Shown here: piece after piece, positions 1 to 7,219 of the stretch
Numbering within the stretch: position 1 is the stretch's first letter
Layout of the letters: the number at the start of each line of letters is the position of its first letter
Assembly: GCA_001730085.1 (NCBI GenBank)
Contig: MDLB01000073.1
Span: 1-17,195 of the forward strand
From: PVC group bacterium (ex Bugula neritina AB1)
Lineage (GTDB): Bacteria; GCA-001730085
Direction of reading: 5' to 3'
Length of the DNA: 17,195 bases
Notes under the pieces: model-generated
Seen by the model: the letters and a program-made list of their open reading frames with translations, nothing else
Told to the model about the DNA's origin: nothing
The model's database searches: none
Position numbers and translations under genes: made by a program

Positions 1-669
1 GAAAGCTTTGCTATGGCTAGAGTTTATAGAATTATGAAAGAGAACAATCTTTTATGTACGAAAAACAACAGACTTAGGGCTAAGCGAACTCCGCCTTACC
101 CTTCTAAGCCTAAGGCAACTAAAAGAAATGAAGTCTGGGGCACTGATATGACTAAAATTAAAACCTCTCTCGGCTGGCTTTATATCCATATCGTCTTAGA
201 TTGGTATACTAAGAAAATTGTTGGGTATTATATGAGTGATAAGAGTAAAACAGAAGATTGGCTACAATCTCTGAATATGGCCGTCAATAGGCAGTTCCCT
301 AATGGTTATCGAGCGAAAATAAGACCATTGCAATTGATCTCAGATAATGGCTGCCAGCCTACATCAACTGCCTTTATGAAAGCGTGTTCGCAAATGGGAA
401 TTAAGCAGCTTTTTACTAGCTTTAACAATCCCAAAGGTAATGCTGAAACCGAACGTGTTATTAGAACCCTTAAAGAAGAAATTTCTTGGCCTAATGAATG
501 GGACAATGGTTTTTCTGCCTCTTCGGAGGTTATACGAGCTATTAAAAAATATAATGAGGACTACCCTCACTCTGTAATATATTTTTTCTTATTGATTTCC
601 ATTTCTCCTTATTATTATCTCTTTCTAAGGAAAAATATTCAAAAAGTTTTTTGCTTTCTTAACGTATAG
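1..669 (+). pseudogene. IS3-family transposase (OrfB) remnant, 3' truncated
   Basis: This is the integrase-core part of an IS3-family DDE transposase, the enzyme that cuts and joins the insertion sequence ends. The frame is open from base 1, so the gene begins outside the window; the ATG at 13 is internal, since the codons before it read ESFA and run straight into the helix VYRIMKENNLL. The rve core is visible: first Asp in VWGTDMTKIK (about residue 45 from that ATG), second Asp in LISDNGCQPTS, and the Glu in NPKGNAETERVIRTLKEE. The usual C-terminal block RPHSxLGYxSP breaks off after YPHS (codon ending at 573). The frame then runs through unrelated T-rich sequence to a TAG at 667-669, so roughly the last 15-30 family residues and the right inverted repeat are missing. 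It is most likely an inactive relic. The family is certain; the exact breakpoint is inferred. Confidence 0.85.
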
Positions 670-881
670 CAGTATACATCAAACAAACTTAATTTCTTTT
701 TCAATGAGCTAGTTAAGGATTGATTGAAAATCCTTTTCAAAAAATCGTATAGATTATCTTGTAAGGATCTTATTATTTACAGATTTCGTGTTACAATGGC
801 GAGGTTTAAATATGCCGTTTTTTTTATTTTTAATCGAAGAGAAGACGGTATCAGATGGATTTTTTTTGAGGTGAGTGTATT
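574..881 (+). promoter_or_regulatory. Non-coding gap with extended -10 promoter for tldE operon
   Basis: This gap between the transposase relic and tldE has no convincing gene. Near its centre are two overlapping small inverted repeats: AAGGATT/AATCCTT (715-721 and 729-735) and TTGAAAA/TTTTCAA (724-730 and 734-740, 3-nt loop). They could form a weak terminator or simply be AT-rich chance. At 789-797 the sequence TGTTACAAT is a good extended -10 promoter (TG-N-TACAAT), and the hexamer 17 bp upstream is a poor -35. Transcription would start near 803-805, giving a leader of about 78 nt to the tldE start, which has a strong Shine-Dalgarno sequence. Promoter placement is inference from consensus only. 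Confidence 0.45.
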
Positions 882-2228
882 ATGTTTTTTGATGAATGTT
901 ATAATTTTTTACTACAAAAAAGTGATATTTTTTGGTGGCAATTATATGGGGTTAAAGTTAATAGTTTTCAAAAACTTTATGAAAGCGATTCCTTGGGGTC
1001 ATTATTGCCACATCAAATACGTGAAGTAGATGAGTTTTCTTGTAGCCTTGATATTCTTGTTCTTCTTGAAAAGGAAGATAGGGTAGGGAAAGCTTATTTA
1101 GATTTATCTCCCGCTATATCATTGGAATCTCAATGGGAAAAAGCGTTGGAACTTGCGTATAGTAATCCCAATAAAAAATGGTTACCAGTGAAACCTTCCT
1201 CGGAACCCTATGTTTCTTTGAGCACATCGGATGATCAGATTATCAATGATCCTGAGTCGGTTTTAATGGAGGTTGAGAAAGATGTTAATCAAGAGATAAA
1301 AGCTCTCGAAGGTGTGCAAGTGACTACGGCAGAAATATATGTGAGAAATAAACAAGTCACACGTCGTTCTAGTACTGGTCTTTTCACAGAGAAAAATCTT
1401 TCTGATATCTATTTTGAGATAGCTATGGAAAAGTCTCCTGATCATAAAAGCCAAGAGGTGAACAATGTTTTAACATCTGTATCTAAGAAAGATCTATGTG
1501 TTAAAAAATTCATTGAAAAAACAGCTAGCGAAACACGTAGCTTAGGTTATGTGCAGGAGCCAACCACAAACGCGAAAGCACAGATCCTTGTTGATGAAGA
1601 TGCTATTTCTTCATTTATGTTGGCTTTGAAATCGCAGTTAAATTGCTCTAATGAGTATCAGCACTTCCCTTTTTTGAAAAAAGGAGATGTTTTGGAAAGT
1701 CAAGGGGATCGTTTGTCGTTGACTTTAGACCCATTTATTCCTCAAATGATCGATAGTTCACCATTTACAGCAGAAGGTTTATCATCAAGATCTTCTCAAG
1801 TTATAGAGGATGGAAAAGTTATCAATACAGTTATTGGCAATCGTTTTGGTCAATACTTGGGCTATGAGCCTAATGGTATTTGTGGCAACATGATTGTGCC
1901 TCAAGGAAAATTTTCCTTGGATGAGTTGAGAGTCAAAGGTGTTGAAGTTATTGAAATTATAAAGTTTTCTTCACTTTTGGTTGATGATCACAAGTTAACT
2001 TGGAGCAGTGAAATCAAGTTAGCCAAACAGTATCGTTCTGATGGTTCCGTTACCTGGTTAAAAGGTGGTGTTGTTTCTGGTGATTTGCGAGATAATTTAC
2101 GTCATTGTTATTTTTCTAAAGAAATGGCGACAGTAAATTTCCCTTCAACAGGTTTTTATGAAGGAAAGGGGTACAAAGGGCCTGCGGGCATGTTGATCTT
2201 AGAAGGGGTGAGTGTTGTTGGGTCTTAA
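882..2228 (+). CDS. tldE: TldE/PmbA-type metalloprotease partner subunit
   Basis: This 448-residue protein matches the PmbA/TldE half of the TldD/TldE protease in length and in its C-terminal layout (VIGNRFGQYLGYEPNG, then a Gly-rich segment, then EVIEIIKFSSLLVDDHKLTWSSEIKLA, ending GPAGMLILEGVSVVG). In the known family TldE pairs with TldD to form a hollow heterodimer that degrades small unfolded peptides and, in enterobacteria, processes microcin B17 and the CcdA antitoxin. As expected for TldE, no HExxxH zinc motif is present, so catalysis should come from the next gene. The start is the ATG at 882, supported by GAGGTGAG at 868-875 six bases upstream. It is the first gene of a tight operon, with 20 bp between its stop and the preferred tldD start. 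Its N-terminal third is divergent and I cannot match it to known members by eye. Family assignment is confident; substrate unknown. Confidence 0.82.
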   Translation: MFFDECYNFLLQKSDIFWWQLYGVKVNSFQKLYESDSLGSLLPHQIREVDEFSCSLDILVLLEKEDRVGKAYLDLSPAISLESQWEKALELAYSNPNKKWLPVKPSSEPYVSLSTSDDQIINDPESVLMEVEKDVNQEIKALEGVQVTTAEIYVRNKQVTRRSSTGLFTEKNLSDIYFEIAMEKSPDHKSQEVNNVLTSVSKKDLCVKKFIEKTASETRSLGYVQEPTTNAKAQILVDEDAISSFMLALKSQLNCSNEYQHFPFLKKGDVLESQGDRLSLTLDPFIPQMIDSSPFTAEGLSSRSSQVIEDGKVINTVIGNRFGQYLGYEPNGICGNMIVPQGKFSLDELRVKGVEVIEIIKFSSLLVDDHKLTWSSEIKLAKQYRSDGSVTWLKGGVVSGDLRDNLRHCYFSKEMATVNFPSTGFYEGKGYKGPAGMLILEGVSVVGS

Positions 2229-2248
2229 GCGAAAGGGTGAGTTTAGAT

Positions 2249-3811
2249 ATGCCTCGAGTTGAATTTTCCAAAGATTTACAGAAGTTGAGAGATTTTTTGC
2301 CACAATTATTGGCTATTTTACAGGACTCTCATAAAGGTTATGCTTTTATAACGTTGGATGATGTTTTTCAAAAATCTGTGAGCTCTTCAAAGTCAGATAA
2401 TGTTTTATCTCAAAGAGACAGGGGATTAGTTATGCGTATTTTGATCCAAGGGGTTAATTTTGAATGCGCTACGAATCATTTGGATCCGAAATCCTTACTT
2501 GAAAAAGCAAGAACATTTAGAGCGAAAACCTTGATTAATGCTGAAAAAATCGAGCATAAAGGTGGTCATGATTTTTCTTACACCCCTAAGACTTGGAAGG
2601 AAGAGCTTTCATTCCCATTAGACTCATTGATCAAAGATCAGCTGAATGAAGATTTAACTCCTGAGCAACAAGTACACTTTGGGACACCTTTTCAGCAAGA
2701 TCCGGCTGAAACAAATTTGAATTGGATGACTCAAAAAGCAAAATCCTTAAAAAAAGAATTACGAGAAAAAGTTGATAAAAGTTTTGATACGGTTGGTGTT
2801 ATGTTGCGTCAAAAAATCAAAACAAAAATATTTATTGACTCGCAAAAGAATATGTCTCAATCACTCTTAACATCTTTGGCTTATGCTTATGTTGTTTCAC
2901 CTAAGGGGCGTTTTTCTAGAGTTGTTTCGGGAGGTATGGCTGGTTTTGAATCAGCGACAATAGATTCTTCTGAGCTGTCGAAGCTTTCGGAAACTTCACT
3001 CAAAATAGAAAATGCAAAATATCTTGAAGCAGGTCGTTATCCTGTTATAACAGGACCTGATGTGACAGGAGTTATTGCACACGAGGCTTTTGGACATACA
3101 CAGGAAGGAGATACTTGTCGCTATGGTAGAAGTTGTGCTCCTTTGTTAAAAAAAGATAAAGTTAAGGTTGGAAATGATCATGCAACAATTGTGAATAATG
3201 CGGCTGTTTTTTGTATGGGTGCTTACCCCTACGGTCAAAATGGTTCTCACTTTTTTGATGATGAAGGTCAGTTAGCTCGTGAACATGTCATTTTAAAGAA
3301 AGGAGAACTCCAGACTCCAATGAATGACTTGCTCAGTTCTTTAAAAGGTGATGTCAATGGGTGTGGGCCGCGTCAATCTAATGGTAAACGTGAGTCTTGG
3401 AGAAGACCTTTAATGGCTCGTCAAACAAACACATATTTTACGCCTGGAGACCGGAGTTTGGAAGAGCTTATAGCTATGGTTGATTATGGTTTTTTGGCAG
3501 AAAATGCTTATGGAGGGATGGAAGATCCTAAAGGGATGGGATTGACCGCAGGAACAGAGTATTTACAAGAAATCAAAGATGGTAAGTTGACGGGAGAAAT
3601 CTTTTTAGGTCCTTGTGGAGGTCATGTGGAACTTTCTGACTCTGTACCTCTGTTGTTGAATGGTATTCTGGCGAAGTCCAAAATGGAAGAGGATTGGAGC
3701 TCTCAAACGCCCTATAATAAATGGGGTGGGTGTGGAAAATATCATAAAGAATCCGTGGAAGCAGGATCTGGTGGGCCTTGGATTTTATGGAAAGGGATCA
3801 ATTGTGGCTAA
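2249..3811 (+). CDS. tldD: TldD zinc metalloprotease, catalytic subunit
   Basis: This is the catalytic TldD subunit of the cytosolic TldD/TldE peptidase. The zinc motif HEAFGH (HExxxH) lies at about residues 278-283 after ITGPDVTGVIA, followed by the family's EGD. The third ligand, a Cys near the C-terminus, is likely C495 in WGGCGK, corresponding to the VCGK segment of E. coli TldD. The typical RQTNTYFTPGDRSLEELI stretch is also present. I chose the ATG at 2249 because AAGGGTGAG (2233-2241) sits 7 bases before it; an in-frame GTG at 2237 would lie on top of that ribosome site. At 520 residues it is longer than the roughly 480 of E. coli TldD, and the extra length is in the N-terminal half (around residues 130-210), which contains a Lys-rich helical stretch. 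It overlaps the next gene by 8 bp, suggesting translational coupling. Family certain, substrate unknown. Confidence 0.9.
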   Translation: MPRVEFSKDLQKLRDFLPQLLAILQDSHKGYAFITLDDVFQKSVSSSKSDNVLSQRDRGLVMRILIQGVNFECATNHLDPKSLLEKARTFRAKTLINAEKIEHKGGHDFSYTPKTWKEELSFPLDSLIKDQLNEDLTPEQQVHFGTPFQQDPAETNLNWMTQKAKSLKKELREKVDKSFDTVGVMLRQKIKTKIFIDSQKNMSQSLLTSLAYAYVVSPKGRFSRVVSGGMAGFESATIDSSELSKLSETSLKIENAKYLEAGRYPVITGPDVTGVIAHEAFGHTQEGDTCRYGRSCAPLLKKDKVKVGNDHATIVNNAAVFCMGAYPYGQNGSHFFDDEGQLAREHVILKKGELQTPMNDLLSSLKGDVNGCGPRQSNGKRESWRRPLMARQTNTYFTPGDRSLEELIAMVDYGFLAENAYGGMEDPKGMGLTAGTEYLQEIKDGKLTGEIFLGPCGGHVELSDSVPLLLNGILAKSKMEEDWSSQTPYNKWGGCGKYHKESVEAGSGGPWILWKGINCG

Positions 3812-4505
3812 GTTTCTTCTTTTTTGTCTTTTCGCTGTTTTTTTTGGGGCATGCGTTCGTTCGGAAATGAAATTGACTTCGCCTTTTGTTCCGACGAAAG
3901 CTTTTAAAGATGGGACATATCATAAAATTAGAGCCGGAGAGACTTTATGGAAGCTTTCCCAGATTTATGATATAGATATTGCTCAGTTAGCTAAAGTTAA
4001 CAATATTAAGGACTTTAATAACTTGCAAAAGGGTCGCTTGGTTTTTATTCCTGATACGCAGAAAAAAATGAGTGCTGAACTTTATCTGGATATCGGATTA
4101 AAAGAACATACGGAAATTAAAACTCAAAAAAACTTTTTTCGTCCATTAAAAGCTGGTTGTATTAATCTTATTTTTGGTGCTAATAAAGGACCTGTAAAAA
4201 ATAAAGGTCTTGATATACAAGCTACGGACAGTCTATCTGTTTATGCTTCCAAAAAAGGAGTTGTTACTTTTTGTGGACGTTTTAGAGGTATGGGTTTGCT
4301 TCTTGTTTTAGATCATCAAGATGGCTATACCACTGTTTACTCTAATTTGGCTAAAACTTTAATTAAAGAGGGTGATGTGGCTGAGCAAGGTGAAACTATT
4401 GCGTTTTTGGGACGAAGAGAAAAGTGGGCGAAGCCTGTCTTGCATTTTGAGATCCGTGAAAAAGGTAAAGCTGTGGATCCTTTAAAATTTCTTCCGAACT
4501 ATTAA
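3804..4505 (+). CDS. nlpD: NlpD-like lipoprotein: LysM plus degenerate LytM (M23) domain
   Basis: I place the start at GTG 3804, not at the upstream in-frame ATG. Only from there does the protein begin with a lipoprotein signal (MAKFLLFCLFAVFFGAC, lipobox FGAC, Cys17), and GGAAAGGG stands 8 bases before it. The mature 233-residue precursor has a LysM peptidoglycan-binding domain (about 39-83, YHKIRAGETLWKLSQIY) and a C-terminal LytM/M23 domain (about 115-230). The LytM metal and catalytic residues are mostly gone: the first His is Asn133 (NKGLD, Asp137 kept), the YxHL His is Asn181 (YSNL), and HLH is reduced to VLH (His214 kept). E. coli NlpD carries the same kind of loss, including NKGID, and activates amidase AmiC instead of cutting peptidoglycan. 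The likely role is therefore regulation of septal peptidoglycan amidases from the outer membrane. It overlaps tldD by 8 bp. No amidase is in the window. Confidence 0.85.
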   Translation: MAKFLLFCLFAVFFGACVRSEMKLTSPFVPTKAFKDGTYHKIRAGETLWKLSQIYDIDIAQLAKVNNIKDFNNLQKGRLVFIPDTQKKMSAELYLDIGLKEHTEIKTQKNFFRPLKAGCINLIFGANKGPVKNKGLDIQATDSLSVYASKKGVVTFCGRFRGMGLLLVLDHQDGYTTVYSNLAKTLIKEGDVAEQGETIAFLGRREKWAKPVLHFEIREKGKAVDPLKFLPNY

Positions 4506-4616
4506 TCCTTTGAGACGCCTCTGAAAGACTCGGCTTTATTCTTTTTTAAAGATTTTTTTAATCATCCCACAAGAAGCTATTTTTAAGGCTTTTGATACGT
4601 TTATTCGAGAGACTTT

Positions 4617-4645
4617 TTGCAACTTGATGATTCTTTTGTTAGAAT
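4617..4645 (+). promoter_or_regulatory. Sigma70-like promoter, nearly leaderless
   Basis: TTGCAA (4617-4622), a spacer of exactly 17 bp, and TAGAAT (4640-4645) form a good vegetative promoter. The expected transcription start is near 4652, only about 3 bases before the ATG at 4655, and no Shine-Dalgarno sequence is present. The region from 4506 to 4616 upstream shows only A/T runs and no convincing terminator for nlpD. Prediction rests on consensus matching. Confidence 0.6.
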
Positions 4646-4654
4646 GTGCACGCT

Positions 4655-5305
4655 ATGGGTGATCAATCAGAACTTTCTAAAAAAATTGCTTCGGAAAAAA
4701 GTGCTATTTTATGGCATGTCGTTACTCTTTTGGGTGGAGAGCATGACAATGAGGAAACCTTGTCCAAAAGAACTGCTAAGCCTTCTGGAAAAGTTGATCC
4801 TTGTTTAGTTGATGGTCCTAAATATATTAAATCTTCCGACAAATCTGTTGATGAAGATATGATGATAGTTCCTGAGGACGGTTTGGATTTTGATGAAGAT
4901 CTTTTGGGCGTTAAGTCTAAAAATGAATCAGATAATTCTTCGAAGAGTGACCCTGAAAGGCAAGAAAAAGCTTCAGGAGATCCAGAATCCCTTCTTGAAA
5001 AAGAAGTTTCTACGTCTGAAGATCAGGACAGAGATGATAGCCTTGAAGATTCTGAAGATTTTCTTTTAGACGACCTTGAAGATAAAGATGTTAAAATCAC
5101 AGACTTTAAAAAGGAGTTTTCGGAAACTCTAAAAGAACAAGAAGTCAAATATATTTTTACAAACTCGGTCCCACTTTGGGCAACTTTTTTTACTTTTATT
5201 TGTCTTTTAGGAGCAGGAGGGATTCTTGCTCTTTTGATTTGCCAGCTGTATAATATACCGATACCTTTTCAGGTTGAGGCGATTTTGAAAAAATTTTATT
5301 TTTAA
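4655..5305 (+). CDS. Acidic hypothetical protein with C-terminal membrane anchor
   Basis: I do not recognise this 216-residue protein. Three parts are visible. A short N-terminal segment (1-30) is mildly hydrophobic and helical. A long low-complexity middle (about 31-165) is very rich in Asp, Glu, Ser and Lys and probably disordered. One hydrophobic segment follows (about 174-198, LWATFFTFICLLGAGGIL...), with 18 residues after it. There is no signal peptide, so the acidic part is probably cytoplasmic with the C-terminus inserted, a tail-anchor-like topology. The ATG at 4655 is preferred over the GTG at 4646, because that GTG would begin right behind the -10 box and upstream of the expected transcript start. 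The gene is 16 bp from the OmpA-like lipoprotein gene, so an envelope role is possible. Being an open frame of this length in an operon makes it a real gene; function unknown. Confidence 0.75.
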   Translation: MGDQSELSKKIASEKSAILWHVVTLLGGEHDNEETLSKRTAKPSGKVDPCLVDGPKYIKSSDKSVDEDMMIVPEDGLDFDEDLLGVKSKNESDNSSKSDPERQEKASGDPESLLEKEVSTSEDQDRDDSLEDSEDFLLDDLEDKDVKITDFKKEFSETLKEQEVKYIFTNSVPLWATFFTFICLLGAGGILALLICQLYNIPIPFQVEAILKKFYF

Positions 5306-5321
5306 CGAGGGGTTTTTCTTG

Positions 5322-6050
5322 ATGTCTTTTTATTTTCATAGATTTATCATGCTTTTTTTGTCTACGTTGACCTTAACGGGATGTATGGCTGTTAGGACGA
5401 CCCGAGTTATCCCAGAAGCTCAAGATAATGTTATTCATGACTTGGAAAAAGAACTTGAGCAACTTAACAAAGATCTTTATCAGGCTCAAAAGAAGAAAGA
5501 AGATGAGCTGCAACGGCTTAGGCTTGTTCAAAAAAATCTATCAAAAAAGCTCAGTGAAGAGATTAGTAAAAAAGGAGCTTCGGTACAGATTAACAAACGT
5601 GGCTTGGTTATACAGTTTTTGGCACAGGTCTTTTTTAACTCGGGAAGTGCTAATTTAACCAAACAGGGTCAAGATACTTTGAGTAAAATTGTTCCTATTT
5701 TAGTTGATTTGCAGCAGGACTTACGCATTGAAGGACATACAGATAATGAGAAAATTAATCGTTCCCGTCATCTTTTTTCTTCGAATTGGGATCTCTCTGC
5801 TATGCGTGCTTTAACTGTTTTGGAGCATTTTTTAGGTTGTGGTATAAACCCCGAAAGATTGGCTTTTGCTGCTTATGGTGAACATAGGCCTCTTTTTAAA
5901 AATACAACTCCTGCTAATCGCAAAAAAAATAGGCGTGTTGAGGTTGTGATTATTCCTGATTTTATGAAACAAAAATCTTTTGAAGAAAAAACTTCTTTAT
6001 CAGAAAAAAAACGTAAAAAATCTCCGTCTACTATTTCTTATGAGAAATAA
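5322..6050 (+). CDS. OmpA/MotB-domain outer-membrane lipoprotein
   Basis: This 242-residue protein begins with a lipoprotein signal (hydrophobic 8-19, lipobox LTGC, Cys21). A coiled coil with many Lys, Glu and Leu follows (about 35-84). A C-terminal OmpA-family peptidoglycan-binding domain spans about 88-212, with FFNSGSANL, the motif EGHTDN (137-142), SNWDLSAMRALTVL and NRRVEVVI. The SNWDLS block resembles MotB-type domains, but with a lipid anchor in place of a transmembrane segment it should tie the outer membrane to peptidoglycan, as Pal-like proteins do. A basic Lys/Ser tail of about 30 residues follows. GAGGGG at 5307-5312 stands 9 bases before the ATG at 5322 and 6 before an in-frame TTG at 5319; the two starts differ by one residue. 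It likely shares a transcript with the acidic membrane protein upstream. No Tol genes are nearby, so I give no Pal name. Confidence 0.85.
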   Translation: MSFYFHRFIMLFLSTLTLTGCMAVRTTRVIPEAQDNVIHDLEKELEQLNKDLYQAQKKKEDELQRLRLVQKNLSKKLSEEISKKGASVQINKRGLVIQFLAQVFFNSGSANLTKQGQDTLSKIVPILVDLQQDLRIEGHTDNEKINRSRHLFSSNWDLSAMRALTVLEHFLGCGINPERLAFAAYGEHRPLFKNTTPANRKKNRRVEVVIIPDFMKQKSFEEKTSLSEKKRKKSPSTISYEK

Positions 6051-6322
6051 AACTTGGTAATAACGTTTTAGATGCTTCGCTAGCTTAAGAAGGATCACTT
6101 TTTCTATAGGGCCATTTTTTATAAAAGTTATTGTAGGTGTTTTCTTCTTATTTTCTATCCTAGAAATTTCGCGGTGCTTTCAAAAAAGTAAGTGGTTTTA
6201 GATTATTATTAATGACAAAATCTTTTAAAAGCCCTCCCCAAAAAAAGAAAAATGGTGAGATGTTTCGCAACCTTCTTACATTCTAGAGCGTAGGTGCATA
6301 AAAGAAAAGGAATGAGTTGACT

Positions 6323-6952
6323 ATGAACTTTGTTAATCTTTTTTCTATTATTACAGGTGTTTGTTTATTGGTACTATCTTTGTCACTGCATGAATTTGCA
6401 CATGGTTGGGTAGCTTTTTTAAGAGGGGACTGTACGGCTCAAAAGGCTGGTCGCTTAACTTTGAATCCGTTGGCACATGTGGATGTGTATGGGATCATTA
6501 TTGTGCCGATTGTTTCCATGCTTATATTGGGGTTTCCGTGGGGGTGGGCAAAACCTGTTCCTGTTAACCCTTTTATGTTAAAAAATCCCAAACTGGATAT
6601 GTTTTGGGTTGCATTGGCTGGGCCTCTTGCAAACATGTTTTTGGCTTTTGGAGGGATTTTTTTAATCAAAAGTCATATTGTCTCTACTCATATGAGCTTT
6701 GCTTTTATAGCAACAGTTATGTTTGTACAGTTAAACTTTGTTTTGGCGGTTTTTAATATGATACCTATTCCTCCTTTAGATGGATCTAGGGTTTTGGCAT
6801 CTTTGTTGCCTAGGAGTCTCGCGGTAAAATATGTACGTTTAGAGCCATATGGTTTTTTTATTATTTTTGGGTGCCTTTTTTTTGGCTGGATGCAACCACT
6901 TGTTTCTTTTACGGTGAAGGTCTTTTTTGATATTTTTGGTTTGCAGGTTTAA
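6323..6952 (+). CDS. Site-2 protease family (M50) membrane metalloprotease
   Basis: This 209-residue membrane protein is a short M50 zinc protease that cuts within or near the membrane. The metal motif HEFAH is at 23-27 in the first hydrophobic helix. The second ligand Asp153 lies in NMIPIPPLDGSR (145-156). Family landmarks between them are GRLTLNPLAHVD, WGWAKPVPVNP and LAGPLANM. About five to six hydrophobic segments are visible, and no PDZ domain is inserted, which matches the small YwhC/Rv-type group and not RseP. AAGGA at 6307-6311 is 11 bases before the ATG at 6323 and 5 before an in-frame TTG at 6317, so a two-residue longer form is possible. The gene stands alone, with about 270 bp of non-coding sequence on each side. 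I saw no terminator or clear promoter in 6051-6316. Substrate unknown; no sigma or anti-sigma gene is adjacent. Confidence 0.9.
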   Translation: MNFVNLFSIITGVCLLVLSLSLHEFAHGWVAFLRGDCTAQKAGRLTLNPLAHVDVYGIIIVPIVSMLILGFPWGWAKPVPVNPFMLKNPKLDMFWVALAGPLANMFLAFGGIFLIKSHIVSTHMSFAFIATVMFVQLNFVLAVFNMIPIPPLDGSRVLASLLPRSLAVKYVRLEPYGFFIIFGCLFFGWMQPLVSFTVKVFFDIFGLQV

Positions 6953-7087
6953 ACTTGATGCTTGTATGAGAGTCTTGATAAGTAGAGTAATCTAAACTTT
7001 TTAGAGCAAGAGACTTTTGTAAAAATCTTTCGGATAAGTGAGCTGCTTTATTCAAGGATGATCCGATTATTTTAGTTAAAAAAAATA

Positions 7088-7116
7088 TTGATCTTTTCCT
7101 TTGGGGGTGTTAAAAT
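7088..7116 (+). promoter_or_regulatory. Sigma70-like promoter of the hrcA operon
   Basis: TTGATC (7088-7093), a 17-bp spacer and TAAAAT (7111-7116) give a plausible vegetative promoter. The predicted start near 7123 falls inside the CIRCE operator that follows, the classical arrangement for HrcA repression. The untranslated leader would be about 97 nt. The consensus match is visible; usage is inferred. Confidence 0.6.
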
Positions 7117-7120
7117 TTTT

Positions 7121-7147
7121 TTAGCACTCTTATCTTCTGAGTGCTAA
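7121..7147 (+). promoter_or_regulatory. CIRCE operator (HrcA binding site)
   Basis: TTAGCACTC, a 9-base spacer and GAGTGCTAA form a perfect match to the CIRCE element, with no mismatch between the 9-bp arms (7121-7129 and 7139-7147). HrcA dimers bind it and repress transcription when GroEL is free; heat shock relieves this. It stands 72 bp before hrcA and on the predicted transcription start, so hrcA-grpE-dnaK should be autoregulated. It is the only copy I found in the window; none precedes dnaJ. Confidence 0.97.
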
Positions 7148-7219
7148 AATATATTTTTTGCTGATAAAATTTATAAAAGGCTCAAGTTATAAAAATGAGA
7201 AAAACCGGATCAAGGGCTC

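Noticed and set aside
724-1029. 101-codon open frame overlapping the start of tldE
   Set aside because: It overlaps tldE in another frame, its internal ATG at 795 lies inside the predicted -10 box, it has no ribosome site, and its Phe/Ile-rich translation follows from AT-rich sequence.
3660-3803. Upstream ATG (3660) as start of the NlpD-like protein
   Set aside because: It would add 48 residues lying wholly inside tldD in another frame and would bury the lipoprotein signal; GTG 3804 has a ribosome site and gives a normal signal peptide.
882-3811. TldD/TldE as part of a RiPP or microcin maturation cluster
   Set aside because: No short precursor-like gene, YcaO enzyme, dehydrogenase or exporter is near; neighbours are envelope and housekeeping genes.
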